DNA from: Chryseobacterium sp. BLS98
GTDB lineage: Bacteria; Bacteroidota; Bacteroidia; Flavobacteriales; Weeksellaceae
Length of the DNA: 64,000 bases
Assembly (NCBI RefSeq): GCF_001045445.1
Contig: NZ_LFNF01000002.1
Span: 248,001 to 312,000, forward strand
Direction of reading: 5' to 3'
In this document: piece by piece, positions 35,769-44,437 of the stretch
Numbering within the stretch: the stretch's first letter is position 1
Layout of the letters: the number at the start of each line of letters is the position of its first letter
The notes under the pieces: model-generated
The model's input: only the letters and a program-made list of their open reading frames with translations
What the model was told of the DNA's origin: nothing
The model's database searches: none
Made by a program: the position numbers and the translations under genes

Positions 35769-36872
35769 ATGCAATGTTACTCTTGTGAGAATGAATTAAC
35801 CGAAAAAAATTCAAGTAATGAACATATTTTATTAAATTCTATCGGTGGTAAACTAAAATCAAAAAGTTTATTATGCAAAAAATGTAATTCTGATTTCGGA
35901 AAAAATTTTGACAATATATTATCTCAACAACTTTTGTTTTTAAGTACATTTCTAAATGTCGAAAGAGATCGTGGTAGCCATCCTACTTTAAAAGGTGCTA
36001 AAACAAAAAATGATGAAGAAATTCATTTATTATCTGGTGGAAAGCCATATTATTCTAAACCTACCGTGGAAGAGATTACAAAAGACAATCAGGTCATAAT
36101 AAATATAAAAGCAAGAAATGATCGAGAATTAAATCAAATTGCTAAAGGATTAAACAGAAAATATCCACAAATAGCAGTAGATGATATTATAAAAAACGCT
36201 GTGCATACATATGCTTATTTAAATGAACCTATTACCGTAAACCAGACTATAGGAGGTGAAAAAGCACTAAATGGGATCACTAAAATTGCATTAAATTATT
36301 TTATTTATGTACATACGGTTTTTACCGAAGTAAAGAAGACAATTGAAATACTTAAACATGAAAAAAAGAACTCTTTATGTAAACACTATCATATAGAAAA
36401 ATTTTATAAAAAGGAACCTAAGGAGATTTGCCACCTGATTCACGTGGAATCCAGTAAAAGGAATAAAAATTTGGTTGCTTATGTAGAATTCTTTAGTTCA
36501 TTTTCATTCTTAATCATGCTGTCTGATTCTTATGAAGGAAAGCCAATTAGGTCTACATATTGTTATGATGTAAATCACAAAAAAGAATTGAAAAAGGATA
36601 TAAAAATAAATATAACAACAAAAGACTTTCAAGATCTACCGATAATTTCTCCACGATACTATAATTTGATAACAGAAAAAATGGATAGAATCGTAAAAAT
36701 AGGAGTTGAAAAGCAACAAAGCAAAGAACTAAAAGAATTAATATCCCGATGCGTTGACGAGGTTTTTATAAAACGTTATGGACATGAAAAGCAAATTACT
36801 AAAGAAATGATAACAGAGGTTTCAAATCTTCTGTCAGTAGAATTTATAAAATTCTTTTATATCAAAAAATAA
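35769..36872 (+). CDS. HNH-endonuclease-like protein
   Basis: 367 residues. The N-terminal 45 residues carry two CxxC knuckles (C3/C6 and C36/C39, LLCKKCNSDFG) around SSNEHILLNSIGG with E18-H19, the arrangement of HNH nucleases with a structural zinc. The remaining 320 residues have no motif I recognise, are lysine-rich and AT-rich, and may be a specificity or sensing part. Next to an XRE regulator, a defence or mobile-element role is plausible but unproven. Transcribed alone, with a terminator 30 nt downstream. Confidence 0.75.
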   Translation: MQCYSCENELTEKNSSNEHILLNSIGGKLKSKSLLCKKCNSDFGKNFDNILSQQLLFLSTFLNVERDRGSHPTLKGAKTKNDEEIHLLSGGKPYYSKPTVEEITKDNQVIINIKARNDRELNQIAKGLNRKYPQIAVDDIIKNAVHTYAYLNEPITVNQTIGGEKALNGITKIALNYFIYVHTVFTEVKKTIEILKHEKKNSLCKHYHIEKFYKKEPKEICHLIHVESSKRNKNLVAYVEFFSSFSFLIMLSDSYEGKPIRSTYCYDVNHKKELKKDIKINITTKDFQDLPIISPRYYNLITEKMDRIVKIGVEKQQSKELKELISRCVDEVFIKRYGHEKQITKEMITEVSNLLSVEFIKFFYIKK

Positions 36873-36903
36873 ATTTTTATATTAAAACCTCTTACCACTA
36901 TCG

Positions 36904-36927
36904 CACGAATCCTTTCGTGTGGTTTTT
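36904..36927 (+). terminator. Intrinsic terminator of the HNH gene
   Basis: CACGAA-TCCT-TTCGTG with outer pairs from CCAC/GTGG and a TTTTT tail. Confidence 0.8.
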
Positions 36928-36968
36928 AATATTATAAATCAAACATCTAAAAACAAAAAAAAACCACC

Positions 36969-37023
36969 ATCTTCAAAACAAACTCACAAAATATTCCATT
37001 TAATTCTCAGATTTGCCTTATGC
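36969..37023 (+). repeat. Decayed direct copy of the lipoprotein-gene promoter/start
   Basis: 55 bp about 79% identical, without gaps, to 37415-37469, ending in the same ATGC. Here the -7 box is CAGATTTG instead of TAAATTTG and the ATG is followed by a stop after three codons. Confidence 0.7.
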
Positions 37024-37042
37024 AGTCAAATTAATAATTAAT

Positions 37043-37068
37043 AAAAAACACCCTTTAGTTAGGGTGTT
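37043..37068 (-). terminator. Terminator of the bacteriocin-like gene
   Basis: Minus strand AACACCCT-AACTAA-AGGGTGTT followed by TTTT, beginning 6 nt after the stop codon. Confidence 0.9.
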
Positions 37069-37074
37069 AGTTTT

Positions 37075-37245
37075 TTAAGAGCCAATTGGAACGCAAGAAC
37101 ATAAGCAGTCGTAAATACCCTGGTCTGGATCGCATACATATATCGATTCACATTTGAGATAGTATTTAGCTGGACACACAATTGGATTACCAGCACCCTT
37201 AATTGCTTTTAAATTTTCTCTTGAAAGTTTTTTGAATTTTTTCAT
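37075..37245 (-). CDS. Bacteriocin-like cysteine-rich peptide with double-glycine-type leader
   Basis: 56 residues: leader MKKFKKLSRENLKAIKGAG, then a core with six cysteines (C24, C32, C38, C47, C49, C51). The LSRExLKxIxGxG pattern is the leader of the bacteriocin-like peptides widespread in Chryseobacterium and relatives, normally cleaved by a C39-peptidase ABC exporter. No exporter or modification gene is in the window. It has a good terminator and lies between two diverged copies of a neighbouring promoter, as if inserted as a cassette. Antimicrobial activity is not established for this family. Confidence 0.85.
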   Translation of the reverse strand: MKKFKKLSRENLKAIKGAGNPIVCPAKYYLKCESIYVCDPDQGIYDCLCSCVPIGS

Positions 37246-37414
37246 GCTTAAATTTTAATTTGTTGAAGGCTAAATATACATAAATTCTTTATTGTGTGAA
37301 TAATAAATTCCATACTCTCTGCTTCACAAAGTTTTTATTTTCTGCTGGAAAGTAAGGCTTACTTTTTCTATTCTCCAAAATCTCCTCAATAATAGTATCA
37401 AAACAAAAACTATC

Positions 37415-37469
37415 ATCTTTCAAAAGAAAACACCAAATATTCCGTTTAATTCTTAAATTTGGCTCATGC
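37415..37469 (+). repeat. Intact copy of the duplicated promoter/start segment
   Basis: Contains TAAATTTG (37454-37461) and the ATG of the lipoprotein gene (37466). Partner of 36969-37023; the two flank the bacteriocin-like gene. Confidence 0.7.
37454..37461 (+). promoter_or_regulatory. -7 element TAAATTTG almost abutting the lipoprotein ATG
   Basis: Perfect TAnnTTTG match ending 4 nt before ATG 37466, predicting a leaderless or near-leaderless transcript unless another promoter is used. Confidence 0.5.
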
Positions 37470-37927
37470 GAAAGAATCTTTATTTCATCATTATATTATG
37501 TTCCCTTACCAGCTGCTATACTTATCAGGTAAAAAAGCCAGCGGATCCGGCAACCAACAATAAACAGTCTAAAGATAATGCTGCTATGGCTGGTAATAAT
37601 ACTGCCACAATGAAAAATGCAGCAGCCGAATCCCAAAACCCACAGCCAATGGCTACCCCGGTAAATGTTCAGGAGAAACTTGCCGCCGGTAAAAATGTGA
37701 AAATAGACGTGGACGGCAGGAGCTACAAAGTAATCGTTGATAAGTGGGAAAGCGACAGCCTGGTAGCCCACCCGGTTCATAATCCTAAAAAAATCTTGAA
37801 ATTCCATAAGAACCAGATCAATAGTGAGAAAATTGCAGAAAAACGATTTTCACAGCCCATCGCTGATATCATTACGGTTGTGGCTTATGCAGCAATTGGT
37901 GTCGGAATCTATCTTCTTGTCCGTTAA
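37466..37927 (+). CDS. Lipoprotein with C-terminal membrane segment
   Basis: 153 residues. Lipoprotein signal MRKNLYFIIILCSLTSCYTY with probable lipidated C17. A Gln/Asn/Ala-rich low-complexity linker (about 25-65) leads to a small beta domain (VKIDVDGRSYKVIVDKWESDSLVAHPV) and a hydrophobic tail DIITVVAYAAIGVGIYLLVR. The arrangement is common in small Bacteroidetes lipoproteins of unknown role. Convergent with the adenosine-deaminase gene, sharing a terminator. Confidence 0.8.
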   Translation: MRKNLYFIIILCSLTSCYTYQVKKPADPATNNKQSKDNAAMAGNNTATMKNAAAESQNPQPMATPVNVQEKLAAGKNVKIDVDGRSYKVIVDKWESDSLVAHPVHNPKKILKFHKNQINSEKIAEKRFSQPIADIITVVAYAAIGVGIYLLVR

Positions 37928-37960
37928 TTTTTTTAAATTTCCCGGAATATTAAAAACAAC

Positions 37961-37985
37961 CAGCACCATTAATGATGCTGTTTTT
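37961..37985. terminator. Bidirectional terminator
   Basis: CAGCACCA-TTAA-TGATGCTG with T-runs on both strands; all pairs form on the minus strand (one U-G), one mismatch on the plus strand. Confidence 0.75.
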
Positions 37986-38009
37986 ATCTATAAAATATAT
38001 ACAGAGATT

Positions 38010-39515
38010 TTAGTTTAAAGTTGTATTTCCCTTTTGAACAAAATCATTCCACTGCTTGTCCAGATACGAAATGGCTTCCTTTTTCTGGTTTTTATTCAAA
38101 GAAGAATAATTAACAGAGTTAAAGACAAGCTTTTTAAGTGCTTTCACATCCAGCTCCCAATACATAAAAGCTACCCAGAAATCATAGCTGAGGCCGTCAT
38201 AACCATACACTGATGGATCATCGCTGTTAATGGAGCACTGCACACCGTTGCTCAGCAAAACCCTTGCAGGATGGTTCCTCAGGTCGCTTACATAGCCTAA
38301 AACCTGGTTACTGATGGGGCTTACCTCAACCAGCTTATCCTGCTTCCTGACCTCTTCCATCGTGGCCGGGAAATAGATCAGGTTAAGGCCATGCCCTATC
38401 CGCCGGTTATTCAGTAAAGCAACATCAAGAATATTCTTATTAAAGATAGAATTGCTTTCGCCGGCATGAAGGAAAAGCGGCATTTCTACCCCATATTTTT
38501 TAGAAAGTTCATTCAGCTTCATCCAGTCTTTCTGAAAGGAATAAATGCTGTTTCCGGCAGCCTCATCCGCCACAAGATCAAAACCCGAAATCATGTCCGG
38601 GAATTCTTTTTTGAGCTCAAAAGCAGTTTCAAGCTGTTTTTCCACACTTTCCGGGTCCAGAAATTTAAAGCTGGAATAAATTAATTTTAAGCTGAATTCC
38701 GGATTCGTTTGGCGGACTTGCTTAAGAACGTCCTGTAGATCTGTAATGGAAGTTTTTAAAGGATATTTTCCATGCTGAAAATCGTAAAGCTCATCCAATA
38801 TAAACCTGATCTCTACATGCTGTACATGATCTTTGGCCAGATCCTGAAAACCCTTCAGATAATATTCTTTGAAGAAAGGACGGTAAGGCAGCAGGAGATT
38901 GATGCGTTTGAAACGTTTCTCAAACTCCACCCAGTAATCCGTATAGGTACAGAGCTTATCCCTTTTTAAGGTAAGAAGATCCTGCAGTTGCTTTTCAAAA
39001 CCGGGGTCCGAAGCCAGTTTCTTATCCAGACTCACAAATCCTTGCGGAACATTTTCTTTTGCAAAAAAAGCAAGCTGACCGAAAATATAGCGGTCATTAT
39101 CCTTCTGATCGTAAACATAGCATTCCTGATATTTTCTTGCCGCCGAAATTACCCATTTCACATCTGCCAGCCCTCCGCTGTGACTGTGCAGCAATCCACC
39201 TTTCGGCATCATCCGGATGATTTTAAACAGGCTGCTGGTTTCAATCAGGGGTTTCAATTCATTAAAAGAGCTGTTGAACAGGGATACTTTTTTGGTTTCT
39301 GCTTCGGTAAGGACTTGTTTTCTCAGCTGAAATAATTTTTTATCCAATGCTATTTCCGCATCCGATAATTGTATATCTGCATCAAAAGCAAGAGCTTCAT
39401 TCTTCTGCTCGGATAATTTCCAGTCCTGAGCATAGGTGGATTGTGCAGCCATTTTATTCTGACCGCCGAAAAAAGGAAATCCAAGGAGCAAAATATAAGT
39501 AAGATATCTTTTCAT
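38010..39515 (-). CDS. Secreted adenosine deaminase of the ADGF/ADA2 type
   Basis: 501 residues; signal-like N-terminus (to about residue 25). Metal ligands H110 and H112 in KGGLLHSHSGGL; further active-site motifs PLFLHAGESNS, NRRIGHGLNLIYFP, and CSINSDDPSVYGYDGLSYDF. The long N-terminal extension before the first HxH and total length fit ADGF/CECR1 proteins rather than the 340-residue cytoplasmic Add. It would deaminate adenosine to inosine outside the cytoplasm, presumably for purine scavenging. Monocistronic, minus strand. Confidence 0.88.
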   Translation of the reverse strand: MKRYLTYILLLGFPFFGGQNKMAAQSTYAQDWKLSEQKNEALAFDADIQLSDAEIALDKKLFQLRKQVLTEAETKKVSLFNSSFNELKPLIETSSLFKIIRMMPKGGLLHSHSGGLADVKWVISAARKYQECYVYDQKDNDRYIFGQLAFFAKENVPQGFVSLDKKLASDPGFEKQLQDLLTLKRDKLCTYTDYWVEFEKRFKRINLLLPYRPFFKEYYLKGFQDLAKDHVQHVEIRFILDELYDFQHGKYPLKTSITDLQDVLKQVRQTNPEFSLKLIYSSFKFLDPESVEKQLETAFELKKEFPDMISGFDLVADEAAGNSIYSFQKDWMKLNELSKKYGVEMPLFLHAGESNSIFNKNILDVALLNNRRIGHGLNLIYFPATMEEVRKQDKLVEVSPISNQVLGYVSDLRNHPARVLLSNGVQCSINSDDPSVYGYDGLSYDFWVAFMYWELDVKALKKLVFNSVNYSSLNKNQKKEAISYLDKQWNDFVQKGNTTLN

Positions 39516-39643
39516 ATTAATGTGGGAAGTTTTTGCATAGGTGATGCACTTATCATTAAAACAATTCTGCTGAAAAGTTTTAATAAATCTACAAAGTTAA
39601 TGCATACCACGCAATTCTATCAAGATATTTCACAAACGGGCTC

Positions 39644-39681
39644 AAAAAAAGCATTGTAATGATACTATACAATGCTTTTTA
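39644..39681 (-). terminator. Terminator of the acyl-CoA ligase/receptor operon
   Basis: AAAAAGCATTGTA / TACAATGCTTTTT with a 9-nt loop, 22 nt after the last gene (stop at 39703). Confidence 0.88.
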
Positions 39682-39702
39682 AACTGATTATGAATAGAGC
39701 TG

Positions 39703-40884
39703 TCAGTTTTCCAGATGATTATTTTTCAAAAACTCCCCTATTTTGTTCCATTCAATCTGCCCGGCAATGGAATTGGAATTGGCATCAAAAACGTGTTCAC
39801 CATAAGGAATTTCAACATACGAGACGGGAAGTTTCAATTCTGTGGCTTTTTTCACAAATGTTCTTGTAGCTTCTACATTCACAACGTGGTCTATTTCTCC
39901 GGCAATAATAAATGTAGGGGAAATGCCTTTGGAAAGCTGGTCTATTAAATTCAGCTGGGCATAGCGTTGTGGAAATTCGGAAGGTGAACCTCCGAGATAT
40001 CTTCTTGCTGCGTATTTGAGGTCGATATTCTTTTTCTCATCTATTTTCTGCCAGAGTTCGGATAGGCTGACAGGCGGATAAATCGCAATAACTCCTGCCG
40101 GCAACGGAGGCTGTGGAGAATCGTAAGATTTGGCAAAACCCTGCCTCAATCCTAAATCTGCCTGCATCACCAAAGCTGCCCCTGCAGAACCGCCTACCAA
40201 AACTATTTTGTCCGGGTCAACATTGAATTTTTTTGAATTTTTCACCACGAATCCCATTGAAGTGACTACAGAATTAACAGCAGATTCCCAGTTGTGCCGG
40301 TCTTCTTTTCCTAAAGGATAATCAATGGAGAAAACGGTATACCCATGATCTTTAAACCAATTGGCAGCATAGCCAACCTGGGTCCTGTTTCCCTCGATAA
40401 AAGCACCGCCATGCACAAGGATAACGGGGATTGCAGGTACCGGAGATCTTTTTTCCGGCCGGAAAACATCTATATGCTGTTCTTCACCGTAAATAGTAAG
40501 ATAAGAATAGGTTTCTGAAGGCTTTACCGGGGCTTGCTGGCTTTTTAAACCCTGAGAAAAGGAAACTTTGGTGTTGTATTTTTTAGCAGTAGAAAACAGC
40601 ACAGCCGTAAAATAAATCTGGGCCAGAAAAAACAGCACTGAAAGAATTAAATTAACCCGAAGTAATTTCCGCCAATACTTTCCATATCTATAGAAAAAGA
40701 AACAGATACCTATCAATATCAAGCTCAAAACCACAAACTGGGAATTGAACTGCATGGTAAACGAACTGCTGTAACCGCTCAGATACATCGGCGTTTTCAG
40801 ATACACTGAAATCATGGAAATAACCAGTAAAACCAGGATAATGAAGAGCAAAACGGCAAAAAACATATTGAAAAACTTTTTCAT
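39703..40884 (-). CDS. Membrane-anchored alpha/beta hydrolase (BD-FAE/HSL-like)
   Basis: 393 residues. Three hydrophobic segments in the first 115 residues (FFAVLLFIILVLLVISMISVY, FVVLSLILIGICFFFY, LILSVLFFLAQIYFTAVLF) precede an esterase domain. Domain motifs: VILVHGGAFIEGN (oxyanion), nucleophile in VLVGGSAGAALVM, acid in IIAGEIDHVVN, His in YGEHVFDAN. The substrate is likely a short or medium ester. Last gene of the four-gene operon led by acyl-CoA ligase, 4 nt after the TonB receptor gene. Confidence 0.85.
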   Translation of the reverse strand: MKKFFNMFFAVLLFIILVLLVISMISVYLKTPMYLSGYSSSFTMQFNSQFVVLSLILIGICFFFYRYGKYWRKLLRVNLILSVLFFLAQIYFTAVLFSTAKKYNTKVSFSQGLKSQQAPVKPSETYSYLTIYGEEQHIDVFRPEKRSPVPAIPVILVHGGAFIEGNRTQVGYAANWFKDHGYTVFSIDYPLGKEDRHNWESAVNSVVTSMGFVVKNSKKFNVDPDKIVLVGGSAGAALVMQADLGLRQGFAKSYDSPQPPLPAGVIAIYPPVSLSELWQKIDEKKNIDLKYAARRYLGGSPSEFPQRYAQLNLIDQLSKGISPTFIIAGEIDHVVNVEATRTFVKKATELKLPVSYVEIPYGEHVFDANSNSIAGQIEWNKIGEFLKNNHLEN

Positions 40885-40888
40885 GATA

Positions 40889-43546
40889 CTAAAATTTATA
40901 GGTTACCGTAAGATAAGCGGACGTGGGCGGAATGGCAATGGTGAAGTAAGGTGTATTATTCGCTACTGCTGTATTATATTCTGCCTGGGTAAAGTTTTCG
41001 AAGCCGGCAAGCTGCTGCTGAAGCGTTCCCGGCCTCTGATAACTCATCACACCATACTTATTAAACACATTATTTACATTGACCAGCATACTGATATTTT
41101 CATTTAGGTTATACCCTATTCCAAGATCAAACTGTGAAAATCCCGGAAGTTTATAAACATTGGTATTGCTTCCTTCTCTTTTACCCATATAGCTCCAGGT
41201 TACAAACCCGTATGCCTTCCCGATTTTCAGGTTGGGAGTGACGTGGGCCATAATTTTAGGAGTATAGGCAATCGTAGTTCCCGAATACGAGGAAACGGTA
41301 TCATCCGAAGGGCCGGCATTTCCCAGATTCCATAAATATCCTTCTTTAACTTTCGGGTCCTGAAGGGTAAGCACAGCTCTGATATTGAAATTATCAGCCG
41401 GTTTTATATTGGTTTCCAATTCAATCCCAAAGGTTTCATTTTTATTGTACAGGGACGGTGTGGTATAAAATCCGCCTTTGCCGTCATCGGCCATAAAGCT
41501 GTACGGAATATTGCTCAGCAAACTGTAAAAAGGGGTTATGAAGGCATCAAAATAGGTAGTTTTAGTCTTAAATCCCATTTCCACCTGCTGTGTTTTTCTG
41601 GATTGCGGGTTTAGCAAATCTATGGTTTCCGGCCTGTTGGCTGCAAAAAACATATCAAGATCCGGAGATTTGCTGCCTTTAGAATATCTGGCATATACGG
41701 CTACATTATTATTAAACTTATAATTCACCGCCGCTGAATAGGAAAAGTTTTCCAGCTGCCTGCTATAGGCAACATTGGTAAGTTTCGTTAAAGCATTGTT
41801 ATTGTACAGGGTAAAGATGTTACTATCCGTCCCTCCGTTTTTATCTGAAAACAGATACGTTCTTGTATTATCCCCTTTGATCCATACTTTTTCATACCGG
41901 ATTCCCCAATCCAGGGTCAGGTGGTCTGTAATATCCCAGGTATGCCCGAAAAACACGGCTCCCTGCTGCTGTTTGGCTTTAAATTCAATCAAATCTCCTG
42001 TACTGCCCGCTGCCTGTGCAAAACCGTCAGCATTAGTCAGCTGGTAAACGCCCGGTTTTGTAAAATCCAAAGTAGTGAAACCCGTTAAGCTTACCGTAAG
42101 CATTCTCGGCCTGTTCTCCAGAGTTGTAAGCCCTATCCCGTTAATTCCGGAAAAGCGCCATACATCAGAATAACCGTAATATCCTCCAAATGAGAAATTC
42201 ATACGGTCCCATTTTTTATTGATGGTCAGCTGATTCATGGATTCTTTCACTTTATTTTCATAAAAATTAAGCGCAGACATTGCAAATGAATTATTCTGGA
42301 TCGATTGACCCGGAAGCTGGTTTTTAGTGATTTGGTAAACCGGCAGTCCACCGGCTCCCAGGGTAGAATTCACGCTCGCAAGTTCCTGTCCTGTAAGTGC
42401 ATCTTTAAAGGAGTAAGTCCCGATTCCCAGTCCACCGACTAAGAAATAAGAGGTCATATCATCCAGCGAGGTAAGAAAAGAGTTGCCTACACTGTTCTGT
42501 ACTACATCATTATCGGAATATTTGCTTGCGAAGAACAATTTCCAGTCATTTCCAAGGTTATGATCCCAGTTCAAACCTACAGAACGGTATTTATTGCTTA
42601 CCAAACGACCCGAATTATAATCTACATTACCTCCATGAATAAAATCCGGAGAATTGTACTGCAGCTCCGGAATAAGCATAGACGAACTGCTGTTGAACCC
42701 TTCTGCCGGTTCGGGAGACGTATAGTTTCTGGTAGGAATCAGCTGGGCATAGCCATTTCTGTCATCCAGATATTTAAGGAAAACCTTAAGACTTCCCTTA
42801 TTGTATTTTTTTACAATATTTGCTTTTACCTGGCCCCCGTTGTTAAACGGATAGCCTGCATACCGGGCCCCTAAATCATACCGGTAAAAGCCGCCGACGT
42901 TAAAAAACCAGTTATTTCCCAAAGGTCCTCCAAAGTCGGCATCTATTCTGTGATACCCTGAGTTATTAGCTCCCTGGATTCCATATTTCGCACGGATTTC
43001 CCCTTCGAATTTACTGCCTCCTGTTTTGGAAATATAATTGAAAATTCCTCCCGGTGCGTTGGCAGCCGTAATAGAGGCAGGTCCTCCTCTTACCGCATCA
43101 ATCTGGGAAATCGTGGCATCTGCTCTCAGGAAAAAGTCCGGGCCATAATTATAATAAGTGGTATTGGTGACAGGCAAACCGTCTTCCTGCATCGATATGT
43201 ATTCATAAGCGAACGTACCGTCTGCAGAACCAGCACTGATTCCTCTTGAGCTTACATTGTTCCGGATTTCTCCCAATGATGAGTTCACGTATACACCCGG
43301 AACGTTTTTCAGCAGATCTGCGGCACTTACAGGGACCTGCTTCTCAATGACCTCGCTTTTCAGAACAGAGATGGCCACAGGAGCATTCATCCTTGTTCTT
43401 TTATCGAATACCCCGGTCACGATTACTTCATCGATATCTTTTGCTTTCGCTGTATCAGCTTCTTTTTTCTGGGCCAGCAGATTTGAGGAGGCGGTCAGAA
43501 AAAGTATGGCTACAGTTATTTTTGTATTTAAAAATCTAGTCTTCAT
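40889..43546 (-). CDS. TonB-dependent outer-membrane receptor
   Basis: 885 residues with signal peptide (to about 25). TonB box region KDIDEVIVTGVFDKRTR, plug domain about 45-170 (SAADLLKNVPGVYVNSSLGEIRNNVSSRG, RGGPASITAANAPGGIFNYISKTGG), then a 22-strand-type barrel ending in aromatic SAYLTVTYKF. No carboxypeptidase-like N-terminal domain and no SusD partner, so it is not a SusC. The substrate is unknown; operon partners (acyl-CoA ligase, two esterases) point to a lipid, fatty acid or ester compound. Gaps are 11 nt upstream and 4 nt downstream. Confidence 0.92.
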   Translation of the reverse strand: MKTRFLNTKITVAILFLTASSNLLAQKKEADTAKAKDIDEVIVTGVFDKRTRMNAPVAISVLKSEVIEKQVPVSAADLLKNVPGVYVNSSLGEIRNNVSSRGISAGSADGTFAYEYISMQEDGLPVTNTTYYNYGPDFFLRADATISQIDAVRGGPASITAANAPGGIFNYISKTGGSKFEGEIRAKYGIQGANNSGYHRIDADFGGPLGNNWFFNVGGFYRYDLGARYAGYPFNNGGQVKANIVKKYNKGSLKVFLKYLDDRNGYAQLIPTRNYTSPEPAEGFNSSSSMLIPELQYNSPDFIHGGNVDYNSGRLVSNKYRSVGLNWDHNLGNDWKLFFASKYSDNDVVQNSVGNSFLTSLDDMTSYFLVGGLGIGTYSFKDALTGQELASVNSTLGAGGLPVYQITKNQLPGQSIQNNSFAMSALNFYENKVKESMNQLTINKKWDRMNFSFGGYYGYSDVWRFSGINGIGLTTLENRPRMLTVSLTGFTTLDFTKPGVYQLTNADGFAQAAGSTGDLIEFKAKQQQGAVFFGHTWDITDHLTLDWGIRYEKVWIKGDNTRTYLFSDKNGGTDSNIFTLYNNNALTKLTNVAYSRQLENFSYSAAVNYKFNNNVAVYARYSKGSKSPDLDMFFAANRPETIDLLNPQSRKTQQVEMGFKTKTTYFDAFITPFYSLLSNIPYSFMADDGKGGFYTTPSLYNKNETFGIELETNIKPADNFNIRAVLTLQDPKVKEGYLWNLGNAGPSDDTVSSYSGTTIAYTPKIMAHVTPNLKIGKAYGFVTWSYMGKREGSNTNVYKLPGFSQFDLGIGYNLNENISMLVNVNNVFNKYGVMSYQRPGTLQQQLAGFENFTQAEYNTAVANNTPYFTIAIPPTSAYLTVTYKF

Positions 43547-43557
43547 ATGTTGAGCAG

Positions 43558-44436
43558 TTAATTTGTACCATATTTTTTAAGCCATTCCGCCACGTTGGTG
43601 AATACGGTCTGTTCATCTCCGGGTAATTTCGTAATAAGATGTCCCGCTCCGGGAATTACTAACAACTTGTAAGGGGTACCTTTCGCTTTCAGGGCATTTT
43701 CCAGGATATAGGCCTGCTGAATGGGAACCACCTCATCTTTATCCCCATGAATGATCATAATGGGAATCTGGTTTACAAATTTTACAGGGCTGGTTTTGGC
43801 ATAGGCATCAGGAATCTTATCTCCCGGGCTCCAGGCCATTTTGTTTCCTGACATTTTATCCAGGACTTCCAGAAGGTTTGCTGCTTTTACATACTGCAAA
43901 GTCGGAACATCTGTAAAGTCTACGGGACCGCACATTTCTATAATTGTCTTGATCTGAGGATTCTTTGTATAGGCATACATCATTGAAACATGCGCTCCCG
44001 AGCTTCCCCCGGAAATTGAAAAGCCATTTTTCCTCGTGTTCCATTCTTTGGAGTGGGAAGAAAGATACTTTACAACATTATCAATATCGTCCAGAAGCTC
44101 CGGAAGATGGGTGTCCGTGAGATTGGCATACCGATAATTCAGGTTGGCCACTGCAATTCCCTGTGAAAGAAGGTATTCGGATATTTTAGTATCATAGGTT
44201 TTGTCGCCCTGCGTCCACGCTCCTCCGTGGATATAAACAAGAAATGCGGTTTTCGGGCTTCTGTCGGCAGGAAGATAAACATCCATCACGTTCCTTTCGT
44301 GTGAGCCATATCGTATGTTGCTAAGTTTTTCTTGTTTCTGGTTTACGGAGAGCGTTTGGGTGTTTCCGCTATTTTGGGTTGAGCAGCTTGCTGCCAATAA
44401 TCCAATGGACAGTACTGCAATTTTAAAATAATTCAT
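43558..44436 (-). CDS. Lipoprotein alpha/beta hydrolase (BD-FAE-like esterase)
   Basis: 292 residues. Lipoprotein signal MNYFKIAVLSIGLLAASCST with C18 as lipid anchor. Motifs: VYIHGGAWTQGD, nucleophile in SISGGSSGAHVSM, acid in IHGDKDEVVPIQQ, His in VIPGAGHLITK. Likely hydrolyses an ester at the cell envelope, delivering the acid to the ligase encoded 1 nt upstream and the receptor encoded downstream. Substrate class is inferred only. Confidence 0.88.
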   Translation of the reverse strand: MNYFKIAVLSIGLLAASCSTQNSGNTQTLSVNQKQEKLSNIRYGSHERNVMDVYLPADRSPKTAFLVYIHGGAWTQGDKTYDTKISEYLLSQGIAVANLNYRYANLTDTHLPELLDDIDNVVKYLSSHSKEWNTRKNGFSISGGSSGAHVSMMYAYTKNPQIKTIIEMCGPVDFTDVPTLQYVKAANLLEVLDKMSGNKMAWSPGDKIPDAYAKTSPVKFVNQIPIMIIHGDKDEVVPIQQAYILENALKAKGTPYKLLVIPGAGHLITKLPGDEQTVFTNVAEWLKKYGTN

Positions 44437-44437
44437 T

